Shown in pieces: positions 1-10,664 of a stretch of 64,000 nucleotides of DNA. The notes below the pieces were generated by a model. It was not told where the DNA came from. It saw only the letters and a list, made by a program, of their open reading frames with translations, and did no database searches. How positions within the stretch are numbered: the stretch's first letter is position 1; every line of letters starts with the position of its first letter. This DNA is from Variovorax sp. JS1663 (GTDB taxonomy: Bacteria; Pseudomonadota; Gammaproteobacteria; Burkholderiales; Burkholderiaceae_C): positions 62,001 to 126,000 of the forward strand of contig NZ_LYMK01000007.1 in NCBI RefSeq assembly GCF_002157355.1, in the 5' to 3' direction. Position numbers and translations under genes: made by a program.

Positions 1-2
1 TG

Positions 3-662
3 ACCTTCGGTCTCTCCTACCTGATCCTGGAACTGGTGCAGCTGGTTTGGGGCCGCTCGACCGTGCCCTACGGCCTGCCGCCGCAGCTGCAGGGGCCGCT
101 GTTCACGCTCTACGGCACCCAGTTCCCGAAATCGCGCTCCTTCATCATGTTGGTGGCACTGCTGATGCTGCTGTCGGTCTGGCTGGTGCTGACGCGCACG
201 CGCATCGGCCTGGTGATCCAGGCGGCGCTCAAGCATCCCGAGATGGTGGAGGCGCTGGGCCACAACGTGCCGCGCGTCTTCATGCTGGTGTTCGGGGGCG
301 GCGCCGCGCTGGCCGGTCTGGCCGGGGTGGTGGGCGGCAACACCTACGTCACCGAGCCGGCGATGGCGGCCTCGGTCGGCTCGATCATCTTCGTGGTGGT
401 GGTGGTCGGCGGCATGGGCTCGCTGGCGGGCGCCTTCCTCGCCTCGCTGCTGATCGGCATCATCCAGACCTTCGCTGTCGCCATGGACCACTCGCTGGCC
501 TCCGGCCTGCAGGCGCTCGGCGTGGCGGTGGGCGAGCAGACCTTCGGCTGGGAGCTGCTCAGGCTCACGATCTCGCAGGTGGCGCCGATCCTGCCTTATC
601 TGTTCCTGGTCCTGATCCTGATCTTCAGGCCCAAGGGCCTGCTCGGCACGCGAGAGGATTGA
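3..662 (+). CDS. livH: Branched-chain amino acid ABC transporter permease (LivH), 5' partial
   Basis: This is the C-terminal ~219 residues of a LivH-type inner-membrane permease; the frame is open from base 3 and the start lies upstream of the window. Several hydrophobic helices are visible. The region from about base 310 to 460 carries the Gly-rich motif around GGMGSLAGAFLASLLIG that is conserved in the LivH/LivM permease family (EAA-like loop contacting the ATPases). It would form the membrane channel with LivM for uptake of branched-chain amino acids or related hydrophobic compounds. The stop is 4 bases before livM, so the two are probably one transcript with livG and livF. No substrate-binding protein (LivK) is in view, so the real substrate is open. 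Confidence 0.93.
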   Translation, partial: TFGLSYLILELVQLVWGRSTVPYGLPPQLQGPLFTLYGTQFPKSRSFIMLVALLMLLSVWLVLTRTRIGLVIQAALKHPEMVEALGHNVPRVFMLVFGGGAALAGLAGVVGGNTYVTEPAMAASVGSIIFVVVVVGGMGSLAGAFLASLLIGIIQTFAVAMDHSLASGLQALGVAVGEQTFGWELLRLTISQVAPILPYLFLVLILIFRPKGLLGTRED

Positions 663-666
663 GACC

Positions 667-2028
667 ATGAGCACGACACACAACAGCCTGCAGCAGGCCC
701 AGGCCTCGGCCACGCCGGCACAGGCCGGCGCATCGCGCCCCACGAAGTACTACCGCTTCAAGCCCTGGAACATCGGCCGCTACCTGATCTGGAGCCTGTT
801 CGCGTTGGCGCTGATCGTGGCGCCGCTCGTGTTCCGCAGCAGCCTGGCGCTGACCATGGCATCGCAGATCGGCTATCTCATCATCATCTGCCTGAGCTAC
901 AACATCCTGCTCGGCCAGGGCGGCATGCTGAGCTTCGGCCACGCTGTCTACACCGGGCTCGGCTCCTTCATCGCGATCCACGCGATGAACCTGGCAGGCA
1001 AGGGCGGCTGGCCGATCCCGCTGGTGCTGATCCCGGTGATCGGCGGGCTGGCCGGCATGTTCTTCGCGATCCTGTTCGGCTTCGTCACCACCAAGAAGTC
1101 GGGCACCACGTTCGCGATGATCACGCTGGGCATCGGCGAGCTGGTGGCGGCCATGTCGCTGATGTTCCCCACCTTCTTCGGCGGCGAAGGCGGGGTGACC
1201 ACCGACCGTGTCTACGGCAACTTCCTGGGGCTCAACTTCGGCCCGCAGATCCAGGTGTACTACCTGATCGCGGTCTACTGCTTCGTCTGCACCGCGCTGA
1301 TGTACGCCTTCACCGGCACGCCGCTGGGCCGCATGCTCAACGCGGTGCGCGACAACCCGGAGCGGGTCGAATTCATCGGCTACAACACCCAGCGGGTGCG
1401 CTACTTCGCCTTCATCATCGCCGGCTTCTTCGCCGGCGTCGGCGGCGGGCTGGCGGCGATCAACTTCGAGATCGTCAACGCGGCCGACAGCCTGAACGCC
1501 ATCCGCTCCGGCGGCTACCTGCTGTTCACCTTCCTGGGCGGGGCGACCTTCTTCTTCGGGCCGATCATCGGCGCGGTGCTGCTGGTCTTCGCCTCGGTGC
1601 TGCTGTCGGAGCTCTCGAAGGCCTGGCAGCTCTACTTCGGCCTGGTCTTCGTGTTCATGGTGATGTTCGCGCCCGGCGGCATCGCCAGCCTGATCATGAT
1701 GAACCTGCGGGTGGCGAAGTTCGGCAAGTTCAACCGCTTCTGGGGCCTGTACGGCGCCTTCTTGCTGGCGGCCATTCCGCTGATCGTCGGCGCGGCGGCG
1801 GTCATCGAGATGATCTATCACATCCAGCTCAACTCGGCCCTCGGGCCCTCGCTCAACTTCTTCGGCGTGACGCTCGACACCTCGGGCTTCGCCAGCTGGG
1901 CGATCTCGGCGGCACTGCTGGCCGTCGGCGTCGGCCTGGTCGAAGTCATCCGGCGGCGCTTCGTGCGGGTCTGGGGCAAGGCCCAGGAGGAGATCGAGGC
2001 CGAGATCAAGCGGAGGGAGCTGGCATGA
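667..2028 (+). CDS. livM: Branched-chain amino acid ABC transporter permease (LivM)
   Basis: A 453-residue polytopic inner-membrane protein of the LivM family. After a ~35-residue polar N-terminus there are about ten hydrophobic segments. The family signature NILLGQGGMLSFGHA lies near residues 79-93, and the permease loop near residues 225-245 reads RDNPERVEFIGYN. It is longer than many LivM proteins because two extra C-terminal helices (about 360-430) precede a charged tail rich in Glu and Arg. It pairs with LivH upstream and would contact the LivG/LivF ATPases downstream. Its stop codon overlaps the ATG of a 29-codon frame (ATGA), so translation may continue through that frame into livG. 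Confidence 0.94.
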   Translation: MSTTHNSLQQAQASATPAQAGASRPTKYYRFKPWNIGRYLIWSLFALALIVAPLVFRSSLALTMASQIGYLIIICLSYNILLGQGGMLSFGHAVYTGLGSFIAIHAMNLAGKGGWPIPLVLIPVIGGLAGMFFAILFGFVTTKKSGTTFAMITLGIGELVAAMSLMFPTFFGGEGGVTTDRVYGNFLGLNFGPQIQVYYLIAVYCFVCTALMYAFTGTPLGRMLNAVRDNPERVEFIGYNTQRVRYFAFIIAGFFAGVGGGLAAINFEIVNAADSLNAIRSGGYLLFTFLGGATFFFGPIIGAVLLVFASVLLSELSKAWQLYFGLVFVFMVMFAPGGIASLIMMNLRVAKFGKFNRFWGLYGAFLLAAIPLIVGAAAVIEMIYHIQLNSALGPSLNFFGVTLDTSGFASWAISAALLAVGVGLVEVIRRRFVRVWGKAQEEIEAEIKRRELA

Positions 2029-2114
2029 CCGCAGCGCAGAACCGCTTCAAGCAAGGTCGCGCCCCCTCGGGGGGCAGCGAGGACACGGCAGTGCCGAGCG
2101 TGGGGGCCCTATGA
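2025..2114 (+). CDS. 29-codon frame coupled to livM and livG, built partly from a repeat
   Basis: A short open frame starts at the ATG that overlaps the livM stop (ATGA) and ends in a TGA that overlaps the livG ATG (again ATGA). The product would be 29 residues, starting MTAAQNRFKQGR and ending PSVGAL, with no recognisable domain. Most of it is encoded by an intergenic repeat of CCCCCTCGGGGGGC type. The double stop/start overlap suggests it may relay ribosomes from livM to livG instead of making a useful peptide. It could equally be chance; codon use cannot decide at this length. Confidence 0.35.
   Translation: MTAAQNRFKQGRAPSGGSEDTAVPSVGAL
2054..2108 (+). repeat. Dispersed intergenic repeat between livM and livG
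   Basis: A GC-rich partly palindromic stretch (CCCCCTCGGGGGGC followed by GCAGTGCCGAGCGTGGGGGC). I recognise it as the kind of repeat scattered between genes in Comamonadaceae genomes; this is from memory and not verified. It fills nearly all of the 82-base livM-livG gap, inside what should be a tightly packed operon. Confidence 0.55.
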
Positions 2115-2881
2115 CCCATGCACTGGAATTGAAGGGTCTGCGCAAGAACTTCGGCAAGACCGAGATCATCCGCGGCGTCGACCTGGCGGTGGAGGCGGGC
2201 GACCGCGTCGCCATCATCGGCCCCAACGGCGCCGGCAAGTCCACGCTGTTCAACCTGATCAGCGGGCGGCTGACGCCCACCAGCGGCGAGGTGCTGCTGC
2301 ACGGCCAGCGCATCGACGGCATGAAGCCCTTCGAGGTCAACCGGCTCGGGCTGTCGCGCAGCTTCCAGATCACCAACATCTTCCCCAAGCTCAGCGTGTT
2401 CGAGAACCTGCGCTGCGGGGTGCTGTGGAGCCTGGGCTACCGCTACAGCTTCCTGCGTTTCCTCTCGAACCTCGACGACGCCAACGAGCGTGCCGAGGAA
2501 CTGCTGCGTCAGGTGGGCCTGGAGAAGAAGCGCGACGTGCTGGCGGTGAACCTCACCTACGCCGAGCAGCGCGCGCTGGAGATCGGCATCACCATCGCCG
2601 GCGGCGCCAGCGTGATCCTGCTGGACGAGCCTACTGCCGGCATGAGCAAGACCGAGACCGCGCACTTCATCGCGCTGATCAAGCAGGTCACGGTAGGCAA
2701 GACCCTGCTGACCGTGGAGCACGACATGGGCGTGGTCTTCGGCCTGGCGGACAAGATCGCGGTGGTGGTGTATGGCGAAGTGATCGCTTTCGACACCCCG
2801 GCCGCGGTGCGGGCCAATGCGCGCGTGCAGGAGGCCTACCTCGGCTCGTCGGTCGCGGACGCGCAGGGCGCAGGACACTAG
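2111..2881 (+). CDS. livG: Branched-chain amino acid ABC transporter ATP-binding protein (LivG)
   Basis: A 256-residue cytoplasmic ATPase that powers the LivHM permease. The Walker A motif GPNGAGKST is near residue 37 and Walker B VILLDEPTAGM near residue 170. The LivG-specific segment LSRSFQITNIFPKLSVFENL sits where LivG proteins have their Q-loop. The usual LSGGQ signature is replaced by LTYAEQRALEI, which is a normal LivG-like variation (LPYGxQR type). The start ATG overlaps the stop of the short upstream frame. The C-terminus resembles the family tail (EAYLG). LivF follows after 12 bases. Confidence 0.94.
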   Translation: MTHALELKGLRKNFGKTEIIRGVDLAVEAGDRVAIIGPNGAGKSTLFNLISGRLTPTSGEVLLHGQRIDGMKPFEVNRLGLSRSFQITNIFPKLSVFENLRCGVLWSLGYRYSFLRFLSNLDDANERAEELLRQVGLEKKRDVLAVNLTYAEQRALEIGITIAGGASVILLDEPTAGMSKTETAHFIALIKQVTVGKTLLTVEHDMGVVFGLADKIAVVVYGEVIAFDTPAAVRANARVQEAYLGSSVADAQGAGH

Positions 2882-2893
2882 GGATCGGTTGAC

Positions 2894-3589
2894 ATGCTCA
2901 AGCTCGAAGACATCCACGCCTACTACGGCAAGAGCCACGTGCTGCACGGCGTCTCATTCGGCGTCAACGCCGGCGAGATCGTCGCGCTGCTGGGCCGCAA
3001 CGGCTCGGGGCGCTCCACCACGGCCAAGGCCATCATGGGCCTGGTCCACGCCGAGGGCGGCCTGCACTGGAAGGGGCAGGACATCCTGCGCCGCAAGGCC
3101 TACGAGATCGCGCACCTGGGGCTAGGCTACGTGCCCGAGAACCGCGACGTGTTCCCCAAGCTCACCGTGCACCAGAACCTGCTGCTCGGCCAGAAGGGCA
3201 GCGGCAAGGGCAGCCGGTGGTCCTTCGACGACATGTACGGCATGTTCCCGCGCCTGAAGGAGCGCCAGCACACCGAGGCCGGCGTTCTCTCCGGCGGCGA
3301 GCAACAGATGCTGACCCTGTGCCGCACGCTGATGGGCGACCCGGACCTGATCATCATCGACGAGCCGACGGAAGGCCTCGCGCCCAAGATCGTCGAGCTG
3401 GTCGGCCAGTACCTGCGCACGCTCAAGGACAAGGGCATCTCGGTGCTGCTGATCGAGCAGAAGCTCACCATCGCGATGCAGATCTCCGACCGGGCGCTGG
3501 TCATGGGCCACGGCAGCATCGTGTTCGACGGCACGCCGGACAGCCTGCGCGCGGATGCGACCATCCGCAAGGAGTGGCTCGAGGTCTGA
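2894..3589 (+). CDS. livF: Branched-chain amino acid ABC transporter ATP-binding protein (LivF)
   Basis: A 231-residue ATPase, second of the LivG/LivF pair. It shows the signature LSGGEQQMLTLCRTLM, Walker B IIIDEPTEGLAPKIVE and the switch His region near the end, at the usual LivF length. The Walker A reads GRNGSGRST: the catalytic-site lysine is arginine at residue 40, codon CGC. That normally weakens ATP binding, so in this pair LivG may do most of the hydrolysis. The gene closes the liv cluster; the next plus-strand gene has its own promoter. Confidence 0.93.
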   Translation: MLKLEDIHAYYGKSHVLHGVSFGVNAGEIVALLGRNGSGRSTTAKAIMGLVHAEGGLHWKGQDILRRKAYEIAHLGLGYVPENRDVFPKLTVHQNLLLGQKGSGKGSRWSFDDMYGMFPRLKERQHTEAGVLSGGEQQMLTLCRTLMGDPDLIIIDEPTEGLAPKIVELVGQYLRTLKDKGISVLLIEQKLTIAMQISDRALVMGHGSIVFDGTPDSLRADATIRKEWLEV

Positions 3590-3624
3590 CGCGTTGTGAA
3601 TGTCTCGCCAGCGACTGAACTTCA

Positions 3625-3652
3625 TTGCGAGGTCGCGGCAAAGGCCTAGAAT
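3625..3652 (+). promoter_or_regulatory. Sigma70-like promoter of the beta-oxidation cluster
   Basis: TTGCGA (3625-3630), a 16-base spacer, then TAGAAT (3647-3652). This lies in the 189-base gap between livF and the hydratase/dehydrogenase gene and would start transcription near base 3659. It directly abuts the inverted repeat at 3660-3681. Confidence 0.5.
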
Positions 3653-3659
3653 TCCCGAA

Positions 3660-3681
3660 AAAAAGAACGTCCGTGCTTTTT
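3660..3681. promoter_or_regulatory. TetR-like operator candidate
   Basis: A 10-base inverted repeat with a 2-base centre: AAAAAGAACG, TC, CGTGCTTTTT, with a single mismatch between arms. It begins about 8 bases after the predicted -10 and so covers the expected transcription start. TetR-family repressors of fatty-acid degradation use sites with a similar GAACG-N2-CGTTC core. No such regulator gene is present in the window, so the link is inferred. Confidence 0.45.
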
Positions 3682-3778
3682 AGATGCGGTGCAGCAGCGC
3701 AAGGTGCATGCTCCCCGTCTCGAATCCGGTGTCCCGAATCCGCTTTTTCGATCCTCTCCCATCCCAAAGGAACGCAGC

Positions 3779-5881
3779 ATGACGGCTGAATACAAAGTGC
3801 TCGGCGATGTCGCCGTGATCACCCTGGCGAATCCCCCGGTCAATGGCCTGGGCTACTCGACCCGCGTCGGCATCACCGAGGGCCTGTCGAAGGCGCTGGA
3901 CGACGCCGCCGTCAAGGCGATCGTGATCACCGGCGCCGGCAAGGCCTTCTCCGGCGGCGCCGACATCAAGGAGTTCGGCACGCCCAAGGCGATCCAGGAT
4001 CCCAACCTGCTGAGCGTGATCCTGGCGCTGGAGCATTCGACCAAGCCCGTCGTCGCGGCCATCCATTCGGTCTGCATGGGCGGCGGCCTGGAACTGGCCC
4101 TGGGCTGCCACTACCGCGTGGCGGCCCCCGGCACCAGCGTCGCGCTGCCCGAGGTCAAGCTGGGCCTGCTGCCCGGCGCCGGTGGCACGCAGCGCCTGCC
4201 GCGCGTGCTGGGCGTGGAGACCGCGCTCAACATGATCGTGAGCGGCGAGGCCGTCAAGAGCGAGCTGCTCGCCTCGCTGCCCGGCCAGAAGCTGTTCGAC
4301 AAGCTGGCTGGCTCGCCGGAGTCGCTGTTCGATGAAGCGGTCGAGTTCGCCAGGTCGGTGGCCGCCAGGGACGGCGAGCTGCCACTGGTGCGCAACCTGC
4401 CGTGCAAGCATCCGCAGGGCGATGCGTACTTCCAGTTCGCGCGCAACACGGTCGGCGCGATGTCGAAGAACTACCCCGCGCCGCTGAAGTGCGTGGATGC
4501 CGTCGAGGCGGCGACCAAGCTCAAGTTCGACGACGGCATGGCCGAGGAGCGGCGCCATTTCACCAACCTGATGTTCACGCCCGAGTCGATCGCGCTGCGC
4601 CACCTGTTCATGGCCGAGCGTGCCGCCTCGCGCATCCCCGACGTGGCGGACGACACGCCGCAGCGCGCCATCAAGACGGTGGGCGTGATCGGCGCCGGCA
4701 CCATGGGCGGCGGCATCACCATGAACTTCCTGAATGCCGGCATCCCGGTCACCATCCTCGAGACGAAGCAGGAGGCGCTGGACCGCGGCATCGCGACCAT
4801 CCGCAAGAACTACGAGGCGCAGGTCAAGAAGGGCAAGCTCAAGGCCGACAAGTACGAGCAGCGCATGGCGCTGTTGAAGACCACGCTGTCCTATGACGAC
4901 CTGAAGGACGCCGACCTGATCATCGAGGCCGTGTTCGAGGAACTCGGCGTCAAGGAAAAGGTGTTCGGCGAACTGGACCGCGTCGCCAAGCCCGGCGCCA
5001 TCCTGGCCTCCAACACCTCCACGCTGGACGTGGACAAGATCGCCGCCTTCACCAAGCGCCCGCAGGACGTGGTCGGCATGCACTTCTTCAGCCCGGCCAA
5101 CGTGATGAAGCTGCTGGAAGTGGTGCGCGGCGCGAAGACCGGCAAGGACGTGCTCGCCACGGTGATGAGCGTCGCCAAGAAGATCAAGAAGACGGCCGTG
5201 GTCTCGGGCGTGTGCGACGGCTTCATCGGCAACCGCATGATCGAGCAGTATTCGCGCCAGGCCGGCTTCCTGCTGGACGAAGGCGCCACGCCGCAGCAGG
5301 TGGACAAGGCCATCGAGAAGTTCGGCTTCGCCATGGGCCCGTTCCGCATGGGAGACCTGGCCGGCAACGACATCGGCTGGGCCATCCGCAAGCGCCGTGC
5401 CGTCGAGTATCCCGACATGAAGTACAGCCGCACCGCCGACAAGCTGTGCGAGTTGGGCCGTTTCGGGCAGAAGACCGGGGCAGGGTGGTACGACTACCAG
5501 GCCGGCAAGCGCGACGCGATCCCGTCGGCGCTGGTCACCAAGATGATCGAGGACCACCGCAAGGAACTGGGCATCACCCCGCGCAAGATCTCCGACGACG
5601 AGATCGTCCAGCGCCTGGTCTATGCGCTGGTCAACGAAGGCGCCCACATCCTCGAGGACGGCATCGCCTCCAAGTCGGGCGACATCGACATGGTCTACCT
5701 CACTGGCTACGGCTTCCCGATCTGGCGCGGCGGCCCGATGCACTACGCGAACCAGGTGGGCCTGTACAACGTGGCGGAGGCCATGAAGCGCTTCGCGAAG
5801 AACCCGCGCGACGACGCGGCCTTCTGGCAGCCCGCGCCGCTGATCCAGAAGCTGGTGGCCGAAGGCAAGCAGTTCGGCTGA
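3779..5881 (+). CDS. Enoyl-CoA hydratase / 3-hydroxyacyl-CoA dehydrogenase (FadB/FadJ type)
   Basis: A 700-residue bifunctional beta-oxidation enzyme. The N-terminal crotonase domain (about 1-190) has the oxyanion-hole motif SGGADIKEF and the two catalytic glutamates, E105 (GGGLELALG) and E125 ([13 protein letters not shown]). The NAD-binding domain starts near residue 301 with [11 protein letters not shown], followed by SNTST and [15 protein letters not shown] of 3-hydroxyacyl-CoA dehydrogenases, and two C-terminal helical domains. The start at 3779 is chosen because AAAGGA stands 7 bases upstream; an in-frame ATG 90 bases earlier would add a non-conserved tail. It converts enoyl-CoA to 3-ketoacyl-CoA, the substrate of the thiolase encoded 1.5 kb downstream. 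Chain-length preference cannot be read from the sequence. Confidence 0.93.
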   Translation: MTAEYKVLGDVAVITLANPPVNGLGYSTRVGITEGLSKALDDAAVKAIVITGAGKAFSGGADIKEFGTPKAIQDPNLLSVILALEHSTKPVVAAIHSVCMGGGLELALGCHYRVAAPGTSVALPEVKLGLLPGAGGTQRLPRVLGVETALNMIVSGEAVKSELLASLPGQKLFDKLAGSPESLFDEAVEFARSVAARDGELPLVRNLPCKHPQGDAYFQFARNTVGAMSKNYPAPLKCVDAVEAATKLKFDDGMAEERRHFTNLMFTPESIALRHLFMAERAASRIPDVADDTPQRAIKTVGVIGAGTMGGGITMNFLNAGIPVTILETKQEALDRGIATIRKNYEAQVKKGKLKADKYEQRMALLKTTLSYDDLKDADLIIEAVFEELGVKEKVFGELDRVAKPGAILASNTSTLDVDKIAAFTKRPQDVVGMHFFSPANVMKLLEVVRGAKTGKDVLATVMSVAKKIKKTAVVSGVCDGFIGNRMIEQYSRQAGFLLDEGATPQQVDKAIEKFGFAMGPFRMGDLAGNDIGWAIRKRRAVEYPDMKYSRTADKLCELGRFGQKTGAGWYDYQAGKRDAIPSALVTKMIEDHRKELGITPRKISDDEIVQRLVYALVNEGAHILEDGIASKSGDIDMVYLTGYGFPIWRGGPMHYANQVGLYNVAEAMKRFAKNPRDDAAFWQPAPLIQKLVAEGKQFG

Positions 5882-5899
5882 AGCCCGCGGGGACCGGTC

Positions 5900-7378
5900 G
5901 TGATCAAGAGGTTGGTGCAAGCAGGGCTCGCGCTGCTGGCGGCGCTCGTGGCGCTGGCCGTGGTGGTCGCGGGCAACACCTGGCGCCGGCCTTCGCTGCA
6001 GCTCCAGATGCCGCCGATCCAGAAGGCGGCGGTGGACGAGCGCGCCGCCGCCCAGCGGCTCGCCGGCGCGATCCCGATCCGCACTGTCTCCAGCTTCGAG
6101 GGCCTGCAGCAGAACGGCGAGGAATTCAAGAAGCTCCACGCCTACCTGGCCCAGCAGTTCCCGAAGCTGCACGCCACGCTCAAGAAAGAGGTGATCGGCG
6201 ACAACGCGCTGCTCTACACCTGGACCGGCAGCGACCCGTCCGCCAGGCCGATTGCGCTGATGGCCCACCAGGACGTGGTGCCGATCGCCCCCGGCACCGA
6301 GAAGGCCTGGGAGGTCGACCCCTTCAGCGGCGAGATCAAGGACGGCTTCATCTGGGGCCGCGGCGCCTGGGACAACAAAGGCAATCTGCTGGCGCAGATG
6401 GAAGCCGTCGAGATGCTGCTGGCCCAGGGCTTCCAGCCGCGGCAGACCATCTACCTGGTGGCGGGCGACGATGAAGAGGTCAGCGGCCTGCGGGGTGCCA
6501 GGCCCATCGCCGAGCTGCTGAAGTCGCGCGGCGTGAAGCTCGAATGGGTGCTCGACGAGGGCCTGCTGGTCACCGAGGGCGTGCTGCCGGGCCTGGACAA
6601 GCCGGCCGCGCTGATCGGCCTGGCCGAGAAGGGCTACGGCACCTTCTTCCTGTCGCTGGACGTGCCGCCCGGCCATTCGTCCATGCCGCCCTCGCGCACC
6701 GCGATCGGCAGCATGAGCGCCGCGCTCGCCCGCCTCGAAGCCGACCCGATGCCGGCCGCGATCAGCGGCGTGGCCGGCGAGATGTTCGCCACGCTGGCGC
6801 CGGAGATGAGCGGCTTCAACCGCATCGCGCTGTCCAACCTGTGGCTCTTCGGCCCCGTGGTGCAAGGACAGCTCGAAAAGGGCGCCAGCAGCAACGCGAT
6901 GCTGCGCACCACCACGGCGCTGACCATCGTGCGCGCCGGCAACAAGGACAACGTGCTGCCCGGCCGGGCCGAGGCTGCCGTCAACTTCCGCGTGCTGCCG
7001 GGCGACAGCCTGGCCTCGGCGGAAGCGCATCTGCGCAAGACCCTGGCCAACGACGCGATCGCCATCAAGGCCTACCCCGGCAACTCCGAGCCCTCGCCGG
7101 TCTCGTCGACCGACAGCCTCGGCTACCGCACGATCGCCCAGTCGGTGCGACAGGTCTTTCCGGAGGCGGTCGTCGCGCCCGGCCTGATGATCGCGGCCAC
7201 CGACTCGCGCCATTTCTCGATCATCAGCGACGCGGTCTACCGCTTCTCGCCGGTGCGTGCCAAGCCGGAGGAGCTGCCGCGCTTCCACGGTACCAACGAG
7301 CGCATCTCGATCGCCAACTACGTCGAGATGATCCAGTTCTATCACCAGCTGCTGCGCAACACCGCGCAGCCCCAGTAA
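5900..7378 (+). CDS. M20-family metallopeptidase (carboxypeptidase S-like), membrane-anchored
   Basis: A 492-residue zinc peptidase of the M20 family. Residues 5-27 form one hydrophobic helix, so it is probably anchored facing the periplasm. Metal-binding motifs are [19 protein letters not shown] and GDDEEVSG, in the order and spacing of M20 carboxypeptidases, with a dimerisation/lid domain in the middle ([11 protein letters not shown] region). The length and the N-terminal helix match carboxypeptidase S-like M20 proteins rather than ArgE or DapE. It starts with GTG 18 bases after the dehydrogenase stop and is followed 32 bases later by the thiolase gene. A peptidase inside a beta-oxidation operon is not obviously part of the pathway; it could hydrolyse N-acyl amino acids, which is inference only. 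Confidence 0.88.
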   Translation: MIKRLVQAGLALLAALVALAVVVAGNTWRRPSLQLQMPPIQKAAVDERAAAQRLAGAIPIRTVSSFEGLQQNGEEFKKLHAYLAQQFPKLHATLKKEVIGDNALLYTWTGSDPSARPIALMAHQDVVPIAPGTEKAWEVDPFSGEIKDGFIWGRGAWDNKGNLLAQMEAVEMLLAQGFQPRQTIYLVAGDDEEVSGLRGARPIAELLKSRGVKLEWVLDEGLLVTEGVLPGLDKPAALIGLAEKGYGTFFLSLDVPPGHSSMPPSRTAIGSMSAALARLEADPMPAAISGVAGEMFATLAPEMSGFNRIALSNLWLFGPVVQGQLEKGASSNAMLRTTTALTIVRAGNKDNVLPGRAEAAVNFRVLPGDSLASAEAHLRKTLANDAIAIKAYPGNSEPSPVSSTDSLGYRTIAQSVRQVFPEAVVAPGLMIAATDSRHFSIISDAVYRFSPVRAKPEELPRFHGTNERISIANYVEMIQFYHQLLRNTAQPQ

Positions 7379-7410
7379 GTTTCTTCTTTCCCGTTGCAAA
7401 GGACCTCACC

Positions 7411-8586
7411 ATGACCCGCGCCGTCATCGTCTCCACCGCCCGCACGCCGCTCGCCAAGAGCTGGAAGGGCGCCTTCAACATGACGCATGGCGCCACGCTG
7501 GGCGGCCATGCCGTGCAACACGCGGTGGCACGCGCCGGCATCGAACCCGCGCAGGTCGACGACGTCATCATGGGCTGTGCCAACCCCGAGGGCGCCACCG
7601 GCGCCAACATCGCGCGCCAGATCGCGCTGCGCGCCGGGCTGCCCATCACCACCTCGGGCATGACCATCAACCGCTTCTGCTCCTCCGGCCTGCAGACCAT
7701 CGCGACCGCCGCGCAGCGCATCGTGGCGGGCGAGGGCGAGGTCTACGTGGCCGGCGGCGTGGAGAGCATCTCCTGCGTGCAGAACGAGATGAACAAGCAC
7801 ATGCTGGCCGACCCCTGGCTGGTCAAGCACAAGCCCGAGATCTACTGGAACATGCTGCAGACCGCCGAGCAGGTGGCCAAGCGCTACGACATCGGCCGCG
7901 ACGCCATGGACGAATACGGCGCTGCCAGCCAGCAGCGGGCCGCCGCGGCGCTGGAGAAGGGCCTGTTCAAGGACGAGATCGCGCCGATCACCGTGCTGGC
8001 CGGCGTGGCCGATCCCGTCATGGGCCTGCGTACCAAGGAAGTGACGGTGGAGAACGACGAGGGCATCCGCGCCGGCACCACCAAGGAAGGCATCAGCGGC
8101 ATCCGCCCGGCGATTCCCGGCGGCCTGATCTCGGCCGGCAATGCCAGCCAGTTCTCCGACGGCGGCGGTGCCTGCGTGGTGGTGGAGGAGTCCTATGCGG
8201 AGAAGAAGGGCCTGAAGCCGCTGGGCCGCTTCCTCGGCTTCGCGGTCGCCGGCTGCGAGCCCGACGAGATGGGCATCGGCCCGGTGTTCGCCATTCCCAA
8301 GGTCCTCAAGCGTCTGGGGCTCACGATGAACGACATCGACCTCTGGGAGCTCAACGAGGCCTTCGCGGTGCAGGTGATCTACTGCCGCGACAAGCTGGGC
8401 ATCCCGGGCGACCGCCTGAACGTCAACGGCGGCGCCATCGCGGTGGGCCACCCCTACGGCGTGAGCGGCCAGCGCCTGACCGGCCATGCGCTGATCGAAG
8501 GCAAGCGCCGTGGCGCGAAGAAGGTCGTGGTGACCATGTGCATCGGAGGCGGCATGGGCGCGGCGGGGGTGTTCGAGGTTCTCTGA
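7411..8586 (+). CDS. Acetyl-CoA C-acyltransferase (thiolase)
   Basis: A 391-residue thiolase that cleaves 3-ketoacyl-CoA with CoA to acetyl-CoA and a shortened acyl-CoA. The nucleophile is C90 in [10 protein letters not shown], the base H347 in [11 protein letters not shown], and the second active cysteine C377 in [10 protein letters not shown]. Length and motif spacing are those of degradative thiolases (FadA/PaaJ class). The start ATG at 7411 has AAAGGA 9 bases upstream; the frame is open further upstream through the peptidase gene, but that part does not look like thiolase. It sits with the hydratase/dehydrogenase and the acyl-CoA dehydrogenase, giving the complete oxidation spiral. Confidence 0.94.
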   Translation: MTRAVIVSTARTPLAKSWKGAFNMTHGATLGGHAVQHAVARAGIEPAQVDDVIMGCANPEGATGANIARQIALRAGLPITTSGMTINRFCSSGLQTIATAAQRIVAGEGEVYVAGGVESISCVQNEMNKHMLADPWLVKHKPEIYWNMLQTAEQVAKRYDIGRDAMDEYGAASQQRAAAALEKGLFKDEIAPITVLAGVADPVMGLRTKEVTVENDEGIRAGTTKEGISGIRPAIPGGLISAGNASQFSDGGGACVVVEESYAEKKGLKPLGRFLGFAVAGCEPDEMGIGPVFAIPKVLKRLGLTMNDIDLWELNEAFAVQVIYCRDKLGIPGDRLNVNGGAIAVGHPYGVSGQRLTGHALIEGKRRGAKKVVVTMCIGGGMGAAGVFEVL

Positions 8587-8603
8587 CCTGGACAGCGAAA
8601 GCC

Positions 8604-10435
<1,832 letters not shown>

Positions 10436-10436
<1 letters not shown>

Positions 10437-10639
10437 TGACCCAAGACCCCGCGAAGCCCCATGCCGCGCTGGAGAAATGGACGTGGATCCTGATCTACGT
10501 CGGACTGTTCCTGCTCATCCTGGGCATTGCGACCGGCCGTGCGAACGAGGCGGTCGGCTGGTCCGTCGCCGTTCCCGGCGCTGCGCTGGCCGCGGTCGGC
10601 ATCGTGCTGATCTACGTCCGCTCCAAACTCAAACCCTGA
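10436..10639 (+). CDS. Small two-helix membrane protein
   Basis: A 67-residue protein whose ATG overlaps the acyl-CoA dehydrogenase stop by one base. After a 15-residue polar N-terminus there are two hydrophobic helices (about 16-32 and 41-60) separated by a short polar loop GRANEAVGW, then a positively charged tail RSKLKP, which suggests both ends face the cytoplasm. I do not recognise a family. The tight overlap argues that it is translated and possibly serves the dehydrogenase, for example as a membrane tether, but that is a guess. Confidence 0.75.
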
Positions 10640-10664
10640 TACCCCGAAGACAACGGAGAAGTCC

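Noticed and set aside
3680..7399. A ~1240-codon minus-strand open frame opposite the dehydrogenase and peptidase genes
   Set aside because: The composition is the same low-complexity type, and the plus-strand genes carry intact active sites.
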